Below, piece after piece: positions 48,441 through 61,009 of a stretch of 64,000 bases of DNA; within the stretch, counting starts at the first letter, position 1; each line of letters starts with the position of its first letter. Location: assembly GCF_027580225.2 (NCBI RefSeq), contig NC_073361.2:27173001-27237000 (forward strand). Direction: 5' to 3'. This DNA is from Misgurnus anguillicaudatus. Lineage: Eukaryota > Chordata > Actinopteri > Cypriniformes > Cobitidae. The notes under the pieces were generated by a model that was not told the origin of the DNA, searched no databases, and saw nothing but the letters and a program-made list of their open reading frames with translations. Position numbers and translations under genes: made by a program.

Positions 48441-50806
48441 CGTCCACTTGTGATCCGAAAGACAAAAATGCATCATAACTCTTTCCCCGCCATTGACAAG
48501 TTAACTTATCAATTAAAACATTTGTAAAACATTTTCAGCTCGTGAGATCATTGGCGAGTTAACTCATCAATTAAGAGAAAACACTTCCCTGCCAATGATA
48601 AGTTTTTCCAGCAATACGTATTTCCGCAGTTATCAACTCGGTGGCTTTTTTTGCCCAACTTATAAAACCCGGAAGCAACCACTTACGCCAAACAGTTGGA
48701 ACTCCGTGTATGTTTTGATCATCGCTCTGAATCTGATCTCTATCAAAAATCCTTCACAAAAATGCAATTATCTATTATCTAAAAATTTTGTATTTTTGAA
48801 GAAACCTACCTATATTTGAGAGGTGATAAAAATAAAACAAATGAAGGTAGGATTAACTTTTTTTTGTTTTTTTTTGTTTGAGGCAATTGCGATCGACTAA
48901 AATGCTAATGACATTCATTTTTACGCAAACAAACACACACGTAAACACTATGGTAATATATCGCCTCTCCAAAAACTACTGAGGTCAAGTTCAGCTATCG
49001 CTCGACAAGTCGATATAGTCATTATCGCGACAGGCCTAGTTAGGAGTGGGGTTTCATTTTTGTTTTTATGAATATCGTACGTTTTTGCATTATTAACTTT
49101 ATATACGAATTCATACAAATTAGCCAACTCATGAAATATGTACAAATTCTCGTGAGATCAGGCTGGTTCTGACGTGGAATATGATCAACGATCAGGAAAA
49201 ATGTGAAGTGTGTGTTATATAATTTCAATATTTTTATTTCATTTATTTCAATAAAGTTCGAACTGACATAAACATAAAGCATCATAGCGTATAGTATTGA
49301 ATATCGTATTATTTATCAAGTTATTGCATAACACATTTTATTCAATATTGTGCAGATCTATCAAATTTATTTTGGGACTAAAAAGTCCAAACAGAAAGAA
49401 TATCTATAGTTCTGTTTAGTCCATCAATCGAAGCAATTTCCTTTACGTTACAAACCCTGAGACACGGCAGCAGAGATCAAGACTCGAGGAGATGCAACTG
49501 TATTCAATCAGCACATAAACAAGATCACTTTTAAACAAAAAATTCAGCTCTACAGAGTTTAATACTGACACACAACACTGAACGCAGACTAAACAGAACA
49601 GCGGTGGTACAATAAAATCTAAAATGTATTTCTATAAAGCTCTTATTAAACTTGTCTGGACATTATTGGTCCCTTCTGGTTGTGACTCTGATTGGTTGTC
49701 TACAGTCAAAAACAACATCTCACCCGTCATGTCTTGCGTCTGCAACCCTGAGCCTCCGGGCCGAGAGCGCTGACACAGACGTTTCCACGGTTACACCCCT
49801 GAGCTTAGCTAGCAGACTTTGAGAGTTTTACAGCGTTGAAATGTGTTTGTGTTATTGTCTAGCTATAGTAATAGACTGCTCCAGTTCAGAGCGGGCGAGC
49901 GAGAGAGACGGAGAGAGAACAGGGAAATGTAATGCCATTCGAGATAGATTTTGTTTTTCCAAAGACATCTGCTGGGAACTGGGACTGGAAACCGAGCGAC
50001 AAGATTAGAGCTCAACCAATAACCCACATCAACTGGAATAAATCGAAACGTCTGCACGAATTTAGCCATTCCAAAGAATAAAACAATGTTTGACAAATCA
50101 GTTGTATCTATTATTAAAAATATACACGAAATATACACAAAACAGTATCTGTGGAGTGAAAGCACAGTAAATCGGTTCTAGCCCTCAGGGACATGAGCTA
50201 CGGTTGATGTTGTGCTCTAATTCACAGTCGCACACTGAGACTTCACAGGACTCATTCTGTGTACAATCTGTGTTTCTGTCCTGAAGGTTTGTCCTGTTCT
50301 CGATGTGTGATTTAAACAACATCTTTAAGGGGTGGACAACTATTAGAAGAGAATTTTAGGTCACTTAAAAAAAAAAAACGATCAATGCAGCCAAACATCG
50401 ATTTAAAACAACACTGAACGTTTTGTAAAGGTGAGTTAGGGGGTGTGCATAACCAAAGCGTTTAAACGCGACTAATAGCGACAACTGTGGGCGCTTGCCA
50501 TCGTTTCTACCACACAGTGCCTTGGTTTGCTCTGATACTTCTGTTTTGTATATCAGTTGTTGTGCGACCCCCCTCCTCCATTGTTATTGGACAGCTGAGC
50601 AAAAAGTGACATTGATGAGCTGAGTGTTTCACCCAAATTTGAACGCGGACGTGGAAAAACGGTGAGCGCTGAGCACGGACAAAACCCACCAGCTGGTGTG
50701 GCACTTCTATAGGAAATAACTGAAACTTAAAACATATGCCTGCGGCAGGAAAAAAGTAGTATCATTATAATAAATAACTAGAGTAGTATACTAATAATAA
50801 AATATA

Positions 50807-50870
50807 GCTTGAATGCATTGTAAATCATTTTGAAAAGAAGCATCTGCCAAATGCATAAACGTAAATATAA
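50807..50870 (+). repeat. SINE tail fragment
   Basis: The stretch tagcttgaatgcattgtaaa followed by agcatctgccaaatgcataaa is the tail of a tRNA-derived SINE; compare 27208-27262 in the other orientation. Confidence 0.65.
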
Positions 50871-51517
50871 AAAGGTCAACATATTTTTAACTCATTCCCC
50901 GCCAGCCATTTTTTGAAAAGTTGCCCGCCAGCATTTTTGGTTAGTTTCACAAAATGCCTTTCAGGAAAATGTTCTTCTAAAAATATATAAACATACAAAT
51001 ATATCAAATCAAAGAACAGACCCTCTGCTTTCAAACAAACAATAAACAAACAAACAAACAAAACGGGGAAAAAATCTTTTCATCCTATCTATATTTTTTC
51101 TCTGCTTATAAACTCTTAAATCTAAAAATGCTTTAAAAAGTTTTTTTTAGCAAAAAGCTGGTTTTTGTGAAGGAATTTTGTTAGAGATCAGATTCAGAAT
51201 GATTATCAAGACATACATAAAGTTTAAAATTAGTAAGTAAGGTTTTGGTTTCGTTTTTTTTTCATAAATTGGTGGATAATCGTGGTATTGCAGATTAACA
51301 TAAAAATTATCCAGAAACACATTTTTTATGCAAATGTTATTTCTTAATTAACGAGATAACTCGTCAATGGCAGCGGAACGAGTTAAAATAGTTTGCAATG
51401 GGAATGCCACATTTTTTAAAATGGCAAAAACACAAGTGTTTATTTTGTGCTAAGCACTTAACGTTGTTTTTCTGTTACCAAGTTGAAAAATGTTCAACTT
51501 TGGGTAAGTTGCTACAC

Positions 51518-51707
51518 TTGTCAGTAGCTGTTTCTATTACCCTTCAAATTGCGCAAATTGACATTGGGAATTTCAAATTGACATTGGGAATTTCAAATTG
51601 CGCAAATTGACATTAGGAATTGAAAATAAAGGAAATCATTTAATTATTTTTAATTCGCAATGTCAATTTGCGCAATTCAAAGGGTAATGGAAAGGCAGCT
51701 AGTGTCA
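51518..51707. mobile_element. Fold-back MITE with an internal direct repeat
   Basis: The left arm tgtcagtagctgtttctatt acccttcaaattgcgcaaat pairs with the right arm ending in attcaaagggtaatggaaag gcagctagtgtca. Between them the phrase gacattgggaatttcaaatt is repeated. Confidence 0.8.
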
Positions 51708-53151
51708 CTTTTTGATCCAATGTTTAAGCGCTTTGGAGGAGGGGTGGGACAAGTACCACGCCAACCATCCATCGCATCCTATTGTACAACAAGCTATTTC
51801 TTGATCCATACGTTTCTTTTTCATAATCATTTCTAATGCTACGTACACACCAAACCCGGGCATCGCATTACCCGCTCTAGATTACTCGCGGGATTTAACT
51901 TTGTATCGAGTTAAATATTTTCAACTTGGGCGAAGACGCGTTTGAGGCGAATAACGCATGAATAACGAACATTTTATGATCCTGCGCTTTTTACAGAAGA
52001 CATATATTTATGTCACCACATTACTTGTGCATAACAAAAATGTTTCACTACCCTGCCTTTGAAACTGTTCCTCTTCTTTTGTTTGGATGAGGTGATTCAA
52101 GTCTTAATCAGAAAAAAAAACATTATAATTCCCACCCTGCCATTCAAACTCTAATACTACGAAACAGTGAGAGGCTGAAATGAGTGTCACGCTGAGGACT
52201 CGCTGATGGAGGCTCTCGGGTTCAGTAAACGACGAAAAGCTCAATGGCTTCGTCTAATGGGTCGGTTTCCTTCAGCACAGCCCACTTAGAAAACAAAGGA
52301 AAAACAGGCACACAGAGGGTGGTGAAACACTGAAATAAAGCTAGTCTATTTCCTGCGGCCGCCACGTGTGTGTGTTTTTTTGTCAGCTGAGACCGCCAGC
52401 TCTCTAAACACAGAGCTGAAGCAGTATTTATGAGACAAAAGCTTGAAATGAGCTCTTTTCACACAGTGTAATTAAGTAACATGAATCAGAGAGCTGTTCG
52501 TGTTGAATACCTTCACAACCTTTCATTGTTTCAGACATATAATCTGGAGTAAATTCACCTTGCAAACACCTGCAACTTATTTAAAGGAATAAATCTTCCC
52601 AAAATGTTCTCACGCTCATGCCACCCCAAATGTATGACTTCTTTTGTAATTTTTAAAAAAACAATATACGCCACAATACAATTTATATACATTTATACGT
52701 CCCAAAAAGCATACATCCAGATGACTCCAAAACAAAAGATTTTTAAGAGAAATATTTTATCCAAATGAGACACCAATGAGATTTGCCACCATATTCATAC
52801 TCAATACTTTGATTTTTATGTTAAATACATTAAGTGCCCACCTCCATCAAAAATGAGATAATGATATTAACCAAATGCTCGCTGCATGTATTATACGTCC
52901 ATTAAATACTTTCACTTCAAATCTGCTTAATCCCAGCCTCAGGTCATTCATAAACACCCATTAAGTCCGATAAAAGTGCTCATTTCCAAAAAAACCCATG
53001 TCAGACGCACTTAGAGGGTTTTGCATCTGAGCTCTTCATATATTAACCAATGGATGTATGCGCTTTTGGGATGGCATGAGAATTTTCATATTCCTGTGAA
53101 CTTTTCCTTTAACCAGGTGCAAAAATTGATGAACTATCGCAAAAGTCCTAC

Positions 53152-53369
53152 CTTGAACACAAACATCTCTCTTCTCAGGATAGCCAGCGTGTTGAAGCCA
53201 CCATCGCAGATGTCTGGCTTAGCATTGGGGTGCATCGGTTTGTCGCCGGTCGGTAATCGCGGTGGCCGAGTCTGTCTGTCGTGTTTGCGTGGATCTATAG
53301 GAGGGTGGGAGCGGGCGGGTGGGATCGTAGGAAGAGGTCTCGTGGGCTGAGGGAGCTTATCAGGAGGGC
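53152..53369 (-). CDS. mmp16: MMP16 exon 6: proline-rich hinge and start of hemopexin domain
   Basis: This exon encodes 72 full residues after the split Gly: [20 protein letters not shown], then a basic, proline-rich linker, then [20 protein letters not shown] and FVFK. The linker is the flexible hinge between catalytic and hemopexin domains. ICDG carries the first hemopexin Cys, which pairs with the Cys of FMGCD in exon 10. The acceptor is ctccag (ag at 53370-53371) and the donor is gt at 53150-53151. The exon ends in phase 0, which fits exon 7 starting GAT. The hinge matches the MMP16 type (PPDKIPPPTRPLPTVPPHRS-like) better than the other MT-MMPs as I recall them. It lies 3.0 kb from exon 5 and 17.3 kb from exon 7. 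The open frame on the opposite strand over this exon is a shadow. Confidence 0.95.
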
Positions 53370-56300
53370 CTGGAGAGAAAATGAAATGACATAAACTGTC
53401 AAATGCAACTTGTGTCCCAAGGGGGTTGGATTATAAAAAACAAATAAATGATTTAACTATAATAATATAAGTAAACAATATAAGTGCCACTTAATGTAGT
53501 TCATTAGCCTAACCGCAGGTTGCATAAATACTTATGATGATGTAAATTATGCAGCATTAACTATTGTTTAGCAAATCGGGAATCTATTGTATTTATTACT
53601 CCAGTGTACTATTAAAAACATCAATGTAACAATGTACTGTACACTAAGCCTGGGCGGTATATCAAGTTTTGGCAACATATCTGTATTTTTTTCAGTGGGA
53701 TATGGGATGAGGCAACATATCAGTATGGTCTAATACTGTATAACCCTCCTTTTTTGTAACAGATGCTCTGCCAAAAATGTACACTGAGGTCACAGTGTGG
53801 ATATGAAAGGACAGGTGATTAAATGAAACAAAACAATAGTTAAGAATGAATCAGATGCGCCGTATGAAAGGATTAGAGAGTTATCTATGTAGTGATCTGA
53901 GCCGCCTACAAGACCAGAGAGAAGCTACTGTCTATAATGAAATCTCCTTAAATAGAGCAGAGATTACAGCCTTTCACATTACATAACACCGAGTGAATGA
54001 GAGAGGGGTGTAAGATGAATATAGAGGGTGAATCAAACCAGAAATATTGATACATTCAATACTGATGTATTGAAAATATTTGAGTCATTTTTATCCAGGC
54101 TAAAGACGTTTTTATTTTCAAAAGTGTATGGCTGATGGGATATTTTGTACGATTTTATAATTTTTCATTTTGTTTGTTGTGTGCTTTTCTGTTTTTAATG
54201 ATCTATTGGAAAGCACATTGGTCGACGGAAGTTGTAATTAATTCTGGTATATAAATAAATTGTCATTGTCAAAGTTTGTAATTACTAGCATGAAAATGAA
54301 GGTATATCAAAATAGCATTTAAATAATATAAAAAATGAACGCTTTTCACACTAGAAGCAGACATGTGGTGTTATATAAAATGTAAATTAAATTTGTTAAT
54401 AGGTTTATCAAATGTTTTTGTCAGCTGAAACCCCTTGACCTTAATTGATTTACGCCCTGAGATTTTTAATTAATATAATTAATATAAAACATTTATTTTT
54501 CATATGTTTTTCATCATTATTCATATTTAAACCTGTTATTGGACCTTCATCTTTTTTTTGGTACATAAAACGTATCTGTCCATTTTGCATAAGTTCTCAG
54601 TTTTCTGATATATTGTAGTGTTGTGTAAGGGTGCATTCACACCAGAAGCAAATGAAGCGTTGAGCATGAGTGATTTACATGTTGAGTCAATGCAAAGACA
54701 CTATAGACATCCTGTGGCACAATTTGCACGAATGAGGCGGTGCAATGACGTGGCGTGAATGAGCATTTAACACGTTTAACGCGTGATTCGCGCAAGTTAA
54801 AAAAACTGACCTTTGTCGGAAATTCGCCCCGCGTTAACCAATCAGGAGCTTGCTCTATTAGTGACGTGATATATTAGTGACAACAAAGCGAGCTGAGGCA
54901 AAAAATGCAAAACAACAATGGAAGACAAAATTATCGTCGCTGTATGTTGACACCCGGAGCTGTATGACACATATTTGTACTTTTATAAAAACAGAAATAA
55001 AAAGGATCTTGCTTGGAAGAAAGTGAGTGAGAAGGTCAGACAATCTGATAAGTTGTAAAAACACTCTTTACTCAATTTGAGCTATATACAGTATACATAT
55101 TAAAACTACAAGCTAGCTTGTAGCATATTGAGGGTATTCGTGAATTTCATGCACAAACAAAGTGAGTTAACTCAAAATGTTCAAGCGTCCAACTACGCGT
55201 GAATAGCGCAATTTATTCGCTTAATTCGCATCTGGTGTGAACGCACAGTATTGGCCACATGACATTCAGATTAAACAAATAAAATGTCTTTTGTCTTTTA
55301 AGTGTTTTATTTCGATTTTTTGATTTCATTTAACCCTATGCAATTCCCAACCCCTGGTGATTCACAATCCCCAGTTTTGGAAATGCTGTGTATGTAACCC
55401 TCTCTGTGGAAACTCAGCTAAAGTCCTTTTTTTGCGATTTATATATGTGACCCCATCTAAAAATCCAGTCTAAAGTCTCATAATCTAATTCTGAGATCTG
55501 GAGGGTCAACGTTTGATTTCAATCATTCATTTTAATCTTTGATATGATCTTAGTCAACACAAAAGAAATCAATGTTATATTTTCACAGAATGTTCTTTAC
55601 ATTATAAACTATTAAATCACAGAAAATGACTTTAGCTGGGTTTTCACAGGCAGAGTCATAAATGTCTATAACATATATTAACTTCATAATTTAGATTTTT
55701 AAAGATATTTTTATTTAATACATATAATATTCATTTAATATTGGTATCATTATTAGCAACATTGGCTTTTCCAATACTTGTTATCTGATCAGTAACAAAG
55801 ATAAAGTGTACTTGGTAATGTGTTCATGCTACTTGTGTCAGACTCATGAGTATCTCCACCCTGCCCGGTCTCTAGGGCTCATCCTGTGTTTGTATGTGTA
55901 GAAAGGTGAAGCTTCCCACTAGTTAACGAAGGGTGGGGTGGAAGGAAAGTGAACAACCGAAAACACAAAGGTCTGTTGAGGTCAAGGAAGCAGGATTTAA
56001 TCATCCACAAGATGCCCTTTCCTAACTTTTATGGGGTGGTGGAGCAAAAAGTAAACAAAAGAGACTGGACTTCTACAGTGAGTGGTTGCCGGGGGTTCTT
56101 TTGTGGTTGCTAAGGTGTTCCAAATGGTTTCCTTACTGGACTTGATGTTCTGGATGGATGGATATTTGGCTAAATCAAAAAAGCCCCCTTCAAGTTTTTT
56201 ATTTGCTGTTCTTTGATCCTCAATGTAGGTCAAAACAAATTTTTGGATTATGTAATGTCCGCTAGGCCCCCCAAAAATCTTAGCAAGCGCCATTATTAAG

Positions 56301-56380
56301 GGTTATGTGAGGATACGAGGTATGAATGATTTTTTTGAATGTCGTGTGCCTGCAGGCCTGAGACACATAAAAAGCATTAC
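53370..56380 (-). other. mmp16: Intron 5 of mmp16
   Basis: The donor gtaatg starts at 56380 and the acceptor ag is at 53370-53371. It contains the MITE at 54631-55246. Elsewhere no gene is seen; 53648-53760 has a phrase (gggcggtatatcaag) typical of a dispersed fish repeat. Confidence 0.85.
54631..55246. mobile_element. cacaccag-type MITE
   Basis: The left end gtgcattcacaccaga and the right end tctggtgtgaacgcac are inverted repeats with one or two mismatches. It shares internal phrases (accaatcaggagcttgctct) with 14230-14260. No coding capacity is seen. Confidence 0.8.
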
Positions 56381-56542
56381 CATAGATCTTCTGGATGCCC
56401 TGCAGATCATCATGTGGTAATCTGAAGTTCTCCGTGTCCATGTACTGGTAAAAAGGAGCCATGATTGCAGTGGGGTCGTTGGAGTGCTCCAGGCCTAAAG
56501 CGTGACCCAGCTCGTGTACCGCCACCAGGAACAAATCGTTTC
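56381..56542 (-). CDS. mmp16: MMP16 exon 5: zinc-binding catalytic helix
   Basis: This exon encodes about 54 residues, beginning [19 protein letters not shown] and ending in QGIQKIYG. It carries the metzincin zinc site HExxHxxGxxH ([11 protein letters not shown]), whose Glu is the general base for peptide hydrolysis, followed by the Met-turn PTAIMAPFY. The acceptor is ctgcag at 56543-56548 and the donor is gt at 56379-56380. The exon enters with two bases of a split Gly codon and leaves with one base of the next Gly codon, matching exon 6. In the family this region closes the active-site cleft of a pericellular collagen- and proMMP2-cleaving protease. The catalytic motif is intact. The front of the catalytic domain (exon 4) is not found in 56543-64000, so the gene is partial here. 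Close similarity to MMP16 is from memory of the family, and MMP14, MMP15 and MMP24 share this exon; the assignment to MMP16 rests mainly on exons 6 and 10. Confidence 0.95.
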
Positions 56543-56739
56543 CTGCAGACACAAAAAATTCACATTTTACCAAGATTACTTTAAAATTTATAGATTAACC
56601 TTTTAATAAATGATCTGGTTTTTACAAACATATTCTTCCAAAATACATTTATTACATATTTCTATTATTAAAAACAACTGTTGGGTTTAAATTAACCTGT
56701 GCTTGGGTTGTTTCAACTCAAATTGCTAGGTAGTATAAA

Positions 56740-56850
56740 AAAGTAAATTGGTAAAGCATTGCATTCGGTCATAGGTTCGATCCCTAGGGAACACATACAC
56801 TGAAAAAATCTACAGCTTGAAGACAGTTGGATTAAAGCATGAATGAAAAT
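56740..56850 (+). repeat. tRNA-like SINE remnant
   Basis: It carries a B-box ggttcgatcc at 56774-56783 and the phrase gggaacacatacactgaa that follows the head in cyprinid SINEs. The A-box (aaattggtaaagcatt) is degenerate. No tRNA fold. Confidence 0.65.
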
Positions 56851-56996
56851 GCAATTTTGACAAACATGGACATTTTCTAGATTCTAAACCCAGCAAACAA
56901 CAGCCATCTCGCGTAGCCAGAATTTTGAAGGTCTGAAACCCTTTGCAGTTTTAATGGCCAAGGTCCGCCCAAGAGGCCATATGACTGACACGTAAC

Positions 56997-57100
56997 TGTG
57001 CGTTCACACCAGCCGCGGAAGAGGCGGCAAATACGCGTCTACCGTGTCTAGTTTGCCGCTTGATCATTTTGAGTTTAACCAATCACGTTTCGCTTTGTGC
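56997..57100. repeat. Partial cacaccag-type MITE end
   Basis: gtgcgttcacaccagccgcg followed by tacgcgtctaccgtgtctag matches the left end of the element at 58520-58869. No right end is seen. Confidence 0.6.
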
Positions 57101-57529
57101 CGCATCATGTTTAGGGACTTGGAGATGTTGGCACAATAAAAGTCTAGTGCAACCATCATTCACAAACATCCCAAAAGTTTATAAAAACAATAGCAAACAC
57201 GTTAAAATACCTTTCATACTTTTAAACATGCAGCGTTTATTAGTTCTGAACGAAGCATGTTGTCACCGATGTAAACAGAAAGCTTTCTTCTTCAATCAGA
57301 CGGCTTTGTGTTGTTTCCGGGCGGACCGTTAAAGATCGCAACACACATCTCACCGAAATCCTGTATAATTCAACCAATCAAAGGACGACTTCAAAATATG
57401 CGGAAGCGTTTCCAGAAAAGTGTTTCATATGCATCAAACGTGACGACTAGGCTATGACTAACCTACTTCTAGCCAAAATAAATTTGAATTTGGTTACATG
57501 TCGTTTTGCCAAAATAACTTGTGATATTT

Positions 57530-57850
57530 TATCATTTATCAAAGCAACTTTACATTAATAAAAGCAGTGAAAAGCACAGAAAAACGACAGATAATACACG
57601 ATAGCACAAGCAGCTAAATTTGCTGCGGCTATGAATCAACATTATAAGCGAGCGTATTACTAATGTAACATATAGAAGAGGGTGCTAAGTTAAGCCCAAG
57701 AAGGCTGTCTCCCCGGGTTAAGAAACCCCCTAGGAGAACCCCCCCCCCCCCCCCCCCCCCGGGCTTTTAGCAGGGGAAATAAAAAAAGTCCTAGGAGGGA
57801 AAAACCCTTGGGAGATATATGATGTATATATATATATACACACATGTAAA
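57530..57850. repeat. Dispersed cyprinid-type repeat, copy 2, with a C homopolymer
   Basis: It matches copy 1 at 47055-47375 in phrase order (atcaaagcaactttacatta; gtgctaagttaagccc; tcctaggagggaaaaaccctt). It contains an uninterrupted run of 22 C at 57739-57760. Confidence 0.75.
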
Positions 57851-58176
57851 TGGATAAGGAGATTAAGCGGAGATTAGGCGGGTTCTGCGGGTGGTCGTTG
57901 GTCAGGCATCAGCTGGGCATCACGTTGAAGGACGGCCAGTAGATCAGAGGTGTGCCGACTTTCACATTTGCCGGAACTGGGTCTGTTTGTCTCATTGTCG
58001 AGACAGGGAGAGAATTTATTTCATTTCATTTTAATTTTGTCTTTTAAATTTAAGACATCTAACCAAAGACTTCTGGGCCATGTTTAAACAACTATTAAAC
58101 ATCTTTTAAAGGCAAAATTTCTTACTGGGAACCAACATTTGGGTTTGCCCATATTTCGAAAGAACCCAAGATTTAA

Positions 58177-58454
58177 AGGAACAGTATGTAAGAAATTTAT
58201 ATCAATTAATCATAAAATGGCCCTGATATGTCACTAGACATTAAGAAATCATTTGCATTTCAAATACTTATATCACTGACAACAGTGGTCCGGCCAGGAT
58301 ATTGACATTTAAAAAGTGGAGTTGCAGCCCTCAACTGATGTTTATGTTGTCATTTTGTGTATTGGCCACCAGTTGTGTGATTGCAGTACCAGTTTTAGCC
58401 ACAAGTTTTGTGACTGCAATACCAGTTTTGGCCACAATCCTACATACTGTTCCT
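58177..58454. mobile_element. TTAA-flanked MITE
   Basis: The ends aggaacagtatgta and tacatactgttcct are exact inverted repeats, with TTAA at 58173-58176 and 58455-58458. Inside, a short unit (ttgtgtgattgcagtaccag / ttttgtgactgcaataccag) is repeated. Confidence 0.88.
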
Positions 58455-58519
58455 TTAATAGTTTATCTAAAAGAAAATGAAGTTTTATTCAGAATTACAA
58501 AGGTAAAATGTAAGCATTA

Positions 58520-58869
58520 ACTGTGGGTTCACACCAGCCGCGTTTGAGGCGTCAAATTCGCGCCTACCGCGTCTAGTTTGTCGTTTGAACATTTTGAGTT
58601 TATTCACTTCATTCTGTGACTCTGCTCGCTTCCTGTAATCACGTCACTACTAGAGCAAGCACATGGTTGGTTAACGCGGCCAAAGTTCAAATGTTTTCAC
58701 TTGCGCATTTTTCGCGGCAACGCTCAATTCACGCAAACTAGACGCATGAATGAAGCGGAATTACCACGTCGCGCTGCGAGACCTCCAGACGTCTGTCAAC
58801 GCGCCTTTACATTGACTTAACATTGAAATCACTCGCATTTGACGCCTCTACTGTGGCTGGTCTGAACGC
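58520..58869. mobile_element. cacaccag-type MITE with hAT-like target duplication
   Basis: The left end ctgtgggttcacaccagccg pairs with the right end, reverse complement of tggctggtctgaacg. The flanks aagcatta and cagcatta (seven of eight identical) suggest an 8-base target duplication. Confidence 0.7.
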
Positions 58870-60283
58870 AGCATTACAATTATCCAATCATAAAACTGTG
58901 ATGTATTGCGACATATAGCTTGATATATCCAGCCCTAAATAGAAAAATGCTGTTTCTTGATGTGTGATTCAGAATGTCAAGATCAAATCAAGACTGTGTG
59001 TGGTTGTTTGTGTACATAATCACGATTTCCACTCCAGAATAACTAAATCTAGAGAAACCACAGCTACTGCTGGGAATTATTACAGTATAAACCCATCACC
59101 ACACACACCCTGACATCAAACCTTCATGCTGAGCATCTTCCCTCTGTGATGAAAACCTCCACCCTGCTCGCTCTGTAATGACTCTGAAATGCAAATGCGC
59201 ACCACTGGCCGGAAAATGGGGCGCTGGCTGAGGCCCAGTTAGCAAAGCACGCCAATAGTCATGTGTCTGTAACCAAGGACCACGGAGGACAGTCCGCCCA
59301 TGAAGGCCACATCAGCGGCTGTAAACCTCATTTTTTTTAGCTCTGCTTTAGCTGTTGCTTCCAACTGTGACTCACTTTTTCTCCACGTCTTTCTCGCTGT
59401 CAAACTCTTTTGCTGTCTTGTACGAACTGACAACGTTTCTCCACAGCATGATGCACAGATAAAGGCCAACATTTATATTCATTCGGCTCGTGTTTTATTT
59501 AAACCATCGGTGCACGGAGACGGAGATCAGATGGCATGTTTTACATTCCTGGATATTTCAGTCTATTTTGGCTCATCCCGGAGGATTCGACCATCTTTGA
59601 CTGCAGCAAGGCTGGCAACTGCGAAATGCTCCAAAACACACAACTGACCAAATGCGACCAAACTGCGTGAGAGCGGCTGTTACATTTCGGATATCAGAGA
59701 AAATGATCAGCTTGGTAGGATATTAGAAGGAAAACATACTGTACACTTACAACAAAGAAGCAATATTAAGAATTTACGAGTGATGGGGAAACTGCAATAA
59801 CACTTTGCAGCATGCTAGAAAGTGGGACACTTGGAACTGCCTGAAATTACAAACGTTTGCTCATCCGGCAGTGTTAGGCCTACGAATATGAATGACATCT
59901 TCAATTATAAGGTCTTCTGAGGTGGGGTGTGCTAAAGCTGGTGATCAGACATACAATTTTGAAGGAAACAGACATAAAAATCCTTTCAGCTTGGATTGAA
60001 GTAAGGATCCAAGCCAAAATATCATAGGGCCCAGAATATCAGAGATTTGGAAATGGGATCTTTCGACATGGGCCAGTAGGTTGCAAGTGTAATTTCCAAC
60101 TCCTGTCCAGTAGGTGGCAAGTGCGAATAATAATTAGCCAATAGCTAATGAAGCAGTGCGCAGATCAATCAACAAAAGATTATCATAAATGTATTATTAT
60201 CATTTAAAAACTTAAATAATGTGTAATATTAGATTATGAAATGATGGAAAATGAAAAAGTCCAACTTAACCTCTGATACAAAC

Positions 60284-60733
60284 TAGGGCTGTAACGATTT
60301 ATCGTGCAAATGCGCGTTTTCTCAATGAATGAATTTAAATGAATTACGATGAAATGCCACCACATCCAAAAGCCAGGGGGCGCACTCGTGCAGAAACGCC
60401 ACTTGTGCCACAGAAGAAGTAGCGTTACAAACCCTATTCCAGGAAATGTTTACAGGAATATTATTTCGCTGTTCTTCAAATTGTTTCAGGTATTTTCATG
60501 ATAATAAAGAATATTTTGAATGACTTTGTTTAACGAGTGTTGCTTTTTTAAATGCACGTTATAAACGACTCAGACTCAAAATGATTTTAGATTTATAACA
60601 GACTTCTTACTGACCAAAACGCCATAGTACACGCACAAGCTGCACATGAAACACAGAATTGCGATTCAGCGATCCAGATTCGGTTTTAGACAGGCCTTTT
60701 TAATGGGACACGCAATATATCGTTACAGCCCTA
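60284..60733. mobile_element. 450-bp hAT MITE with exact 8-bp target duplication
   Basis: The ends tagggctgtaacgat and atcgttacagcccta are exact inverted repeats. The flanks atacaaac at 60276-60283 and 60734-60741 are identical. No coding capacity. Confidence 0.95.
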
Positions 60734-61009
60734 ATACAAACAGTATGGGAAGGAGAGATATGTAGTCATATCAGTTTATTTAAGATAAGACCCAGCCCGG
60801 TGGTTCTCCTGAGATCCTTGTGCAAAAGTTCACATCAGAACAGCTGTGTTGAATTGTCAAATTGTTTACATAAGACCCAAAATGCTGAGCAATTAGCAGG
60901 CACCAAAAAGGAGAGTTCACAGACAAAAAATGGGTGACATAAAATAATTTCCTCAATTTGACAAGAACTAATCCCAATATAAAAATCACCTTACCTTTAC
61001 TTGTGCTAA

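Larger units (their letters stand above)
35821..53151 (-). other. mmp16: Intron 6 of mmp16
   Basis: This 17.3-kb intron has donor gtagga at 53151 and acceptor ag at 35821-35822. It contains a Tc1 relic, a 169-bp satellite, MITEs and cyprinid-type dispersed repeats listed separately. Stretches 38700-41271, 42424-43430, 48900-51517 and 51710-53151 show no gene that I can support. Confidence 0.85.

Noticed and set aside
53021..53350. 109-residue plus-strand frame
   Set aside because: It is the antisense shadow of mmp16 exon 6.
59239..59647. Overlapping frames on both strands as a missing mmp16 exon or a new gene
   Set aside because: Neither strand shows MMP catalytic sequence or any recognised domain.
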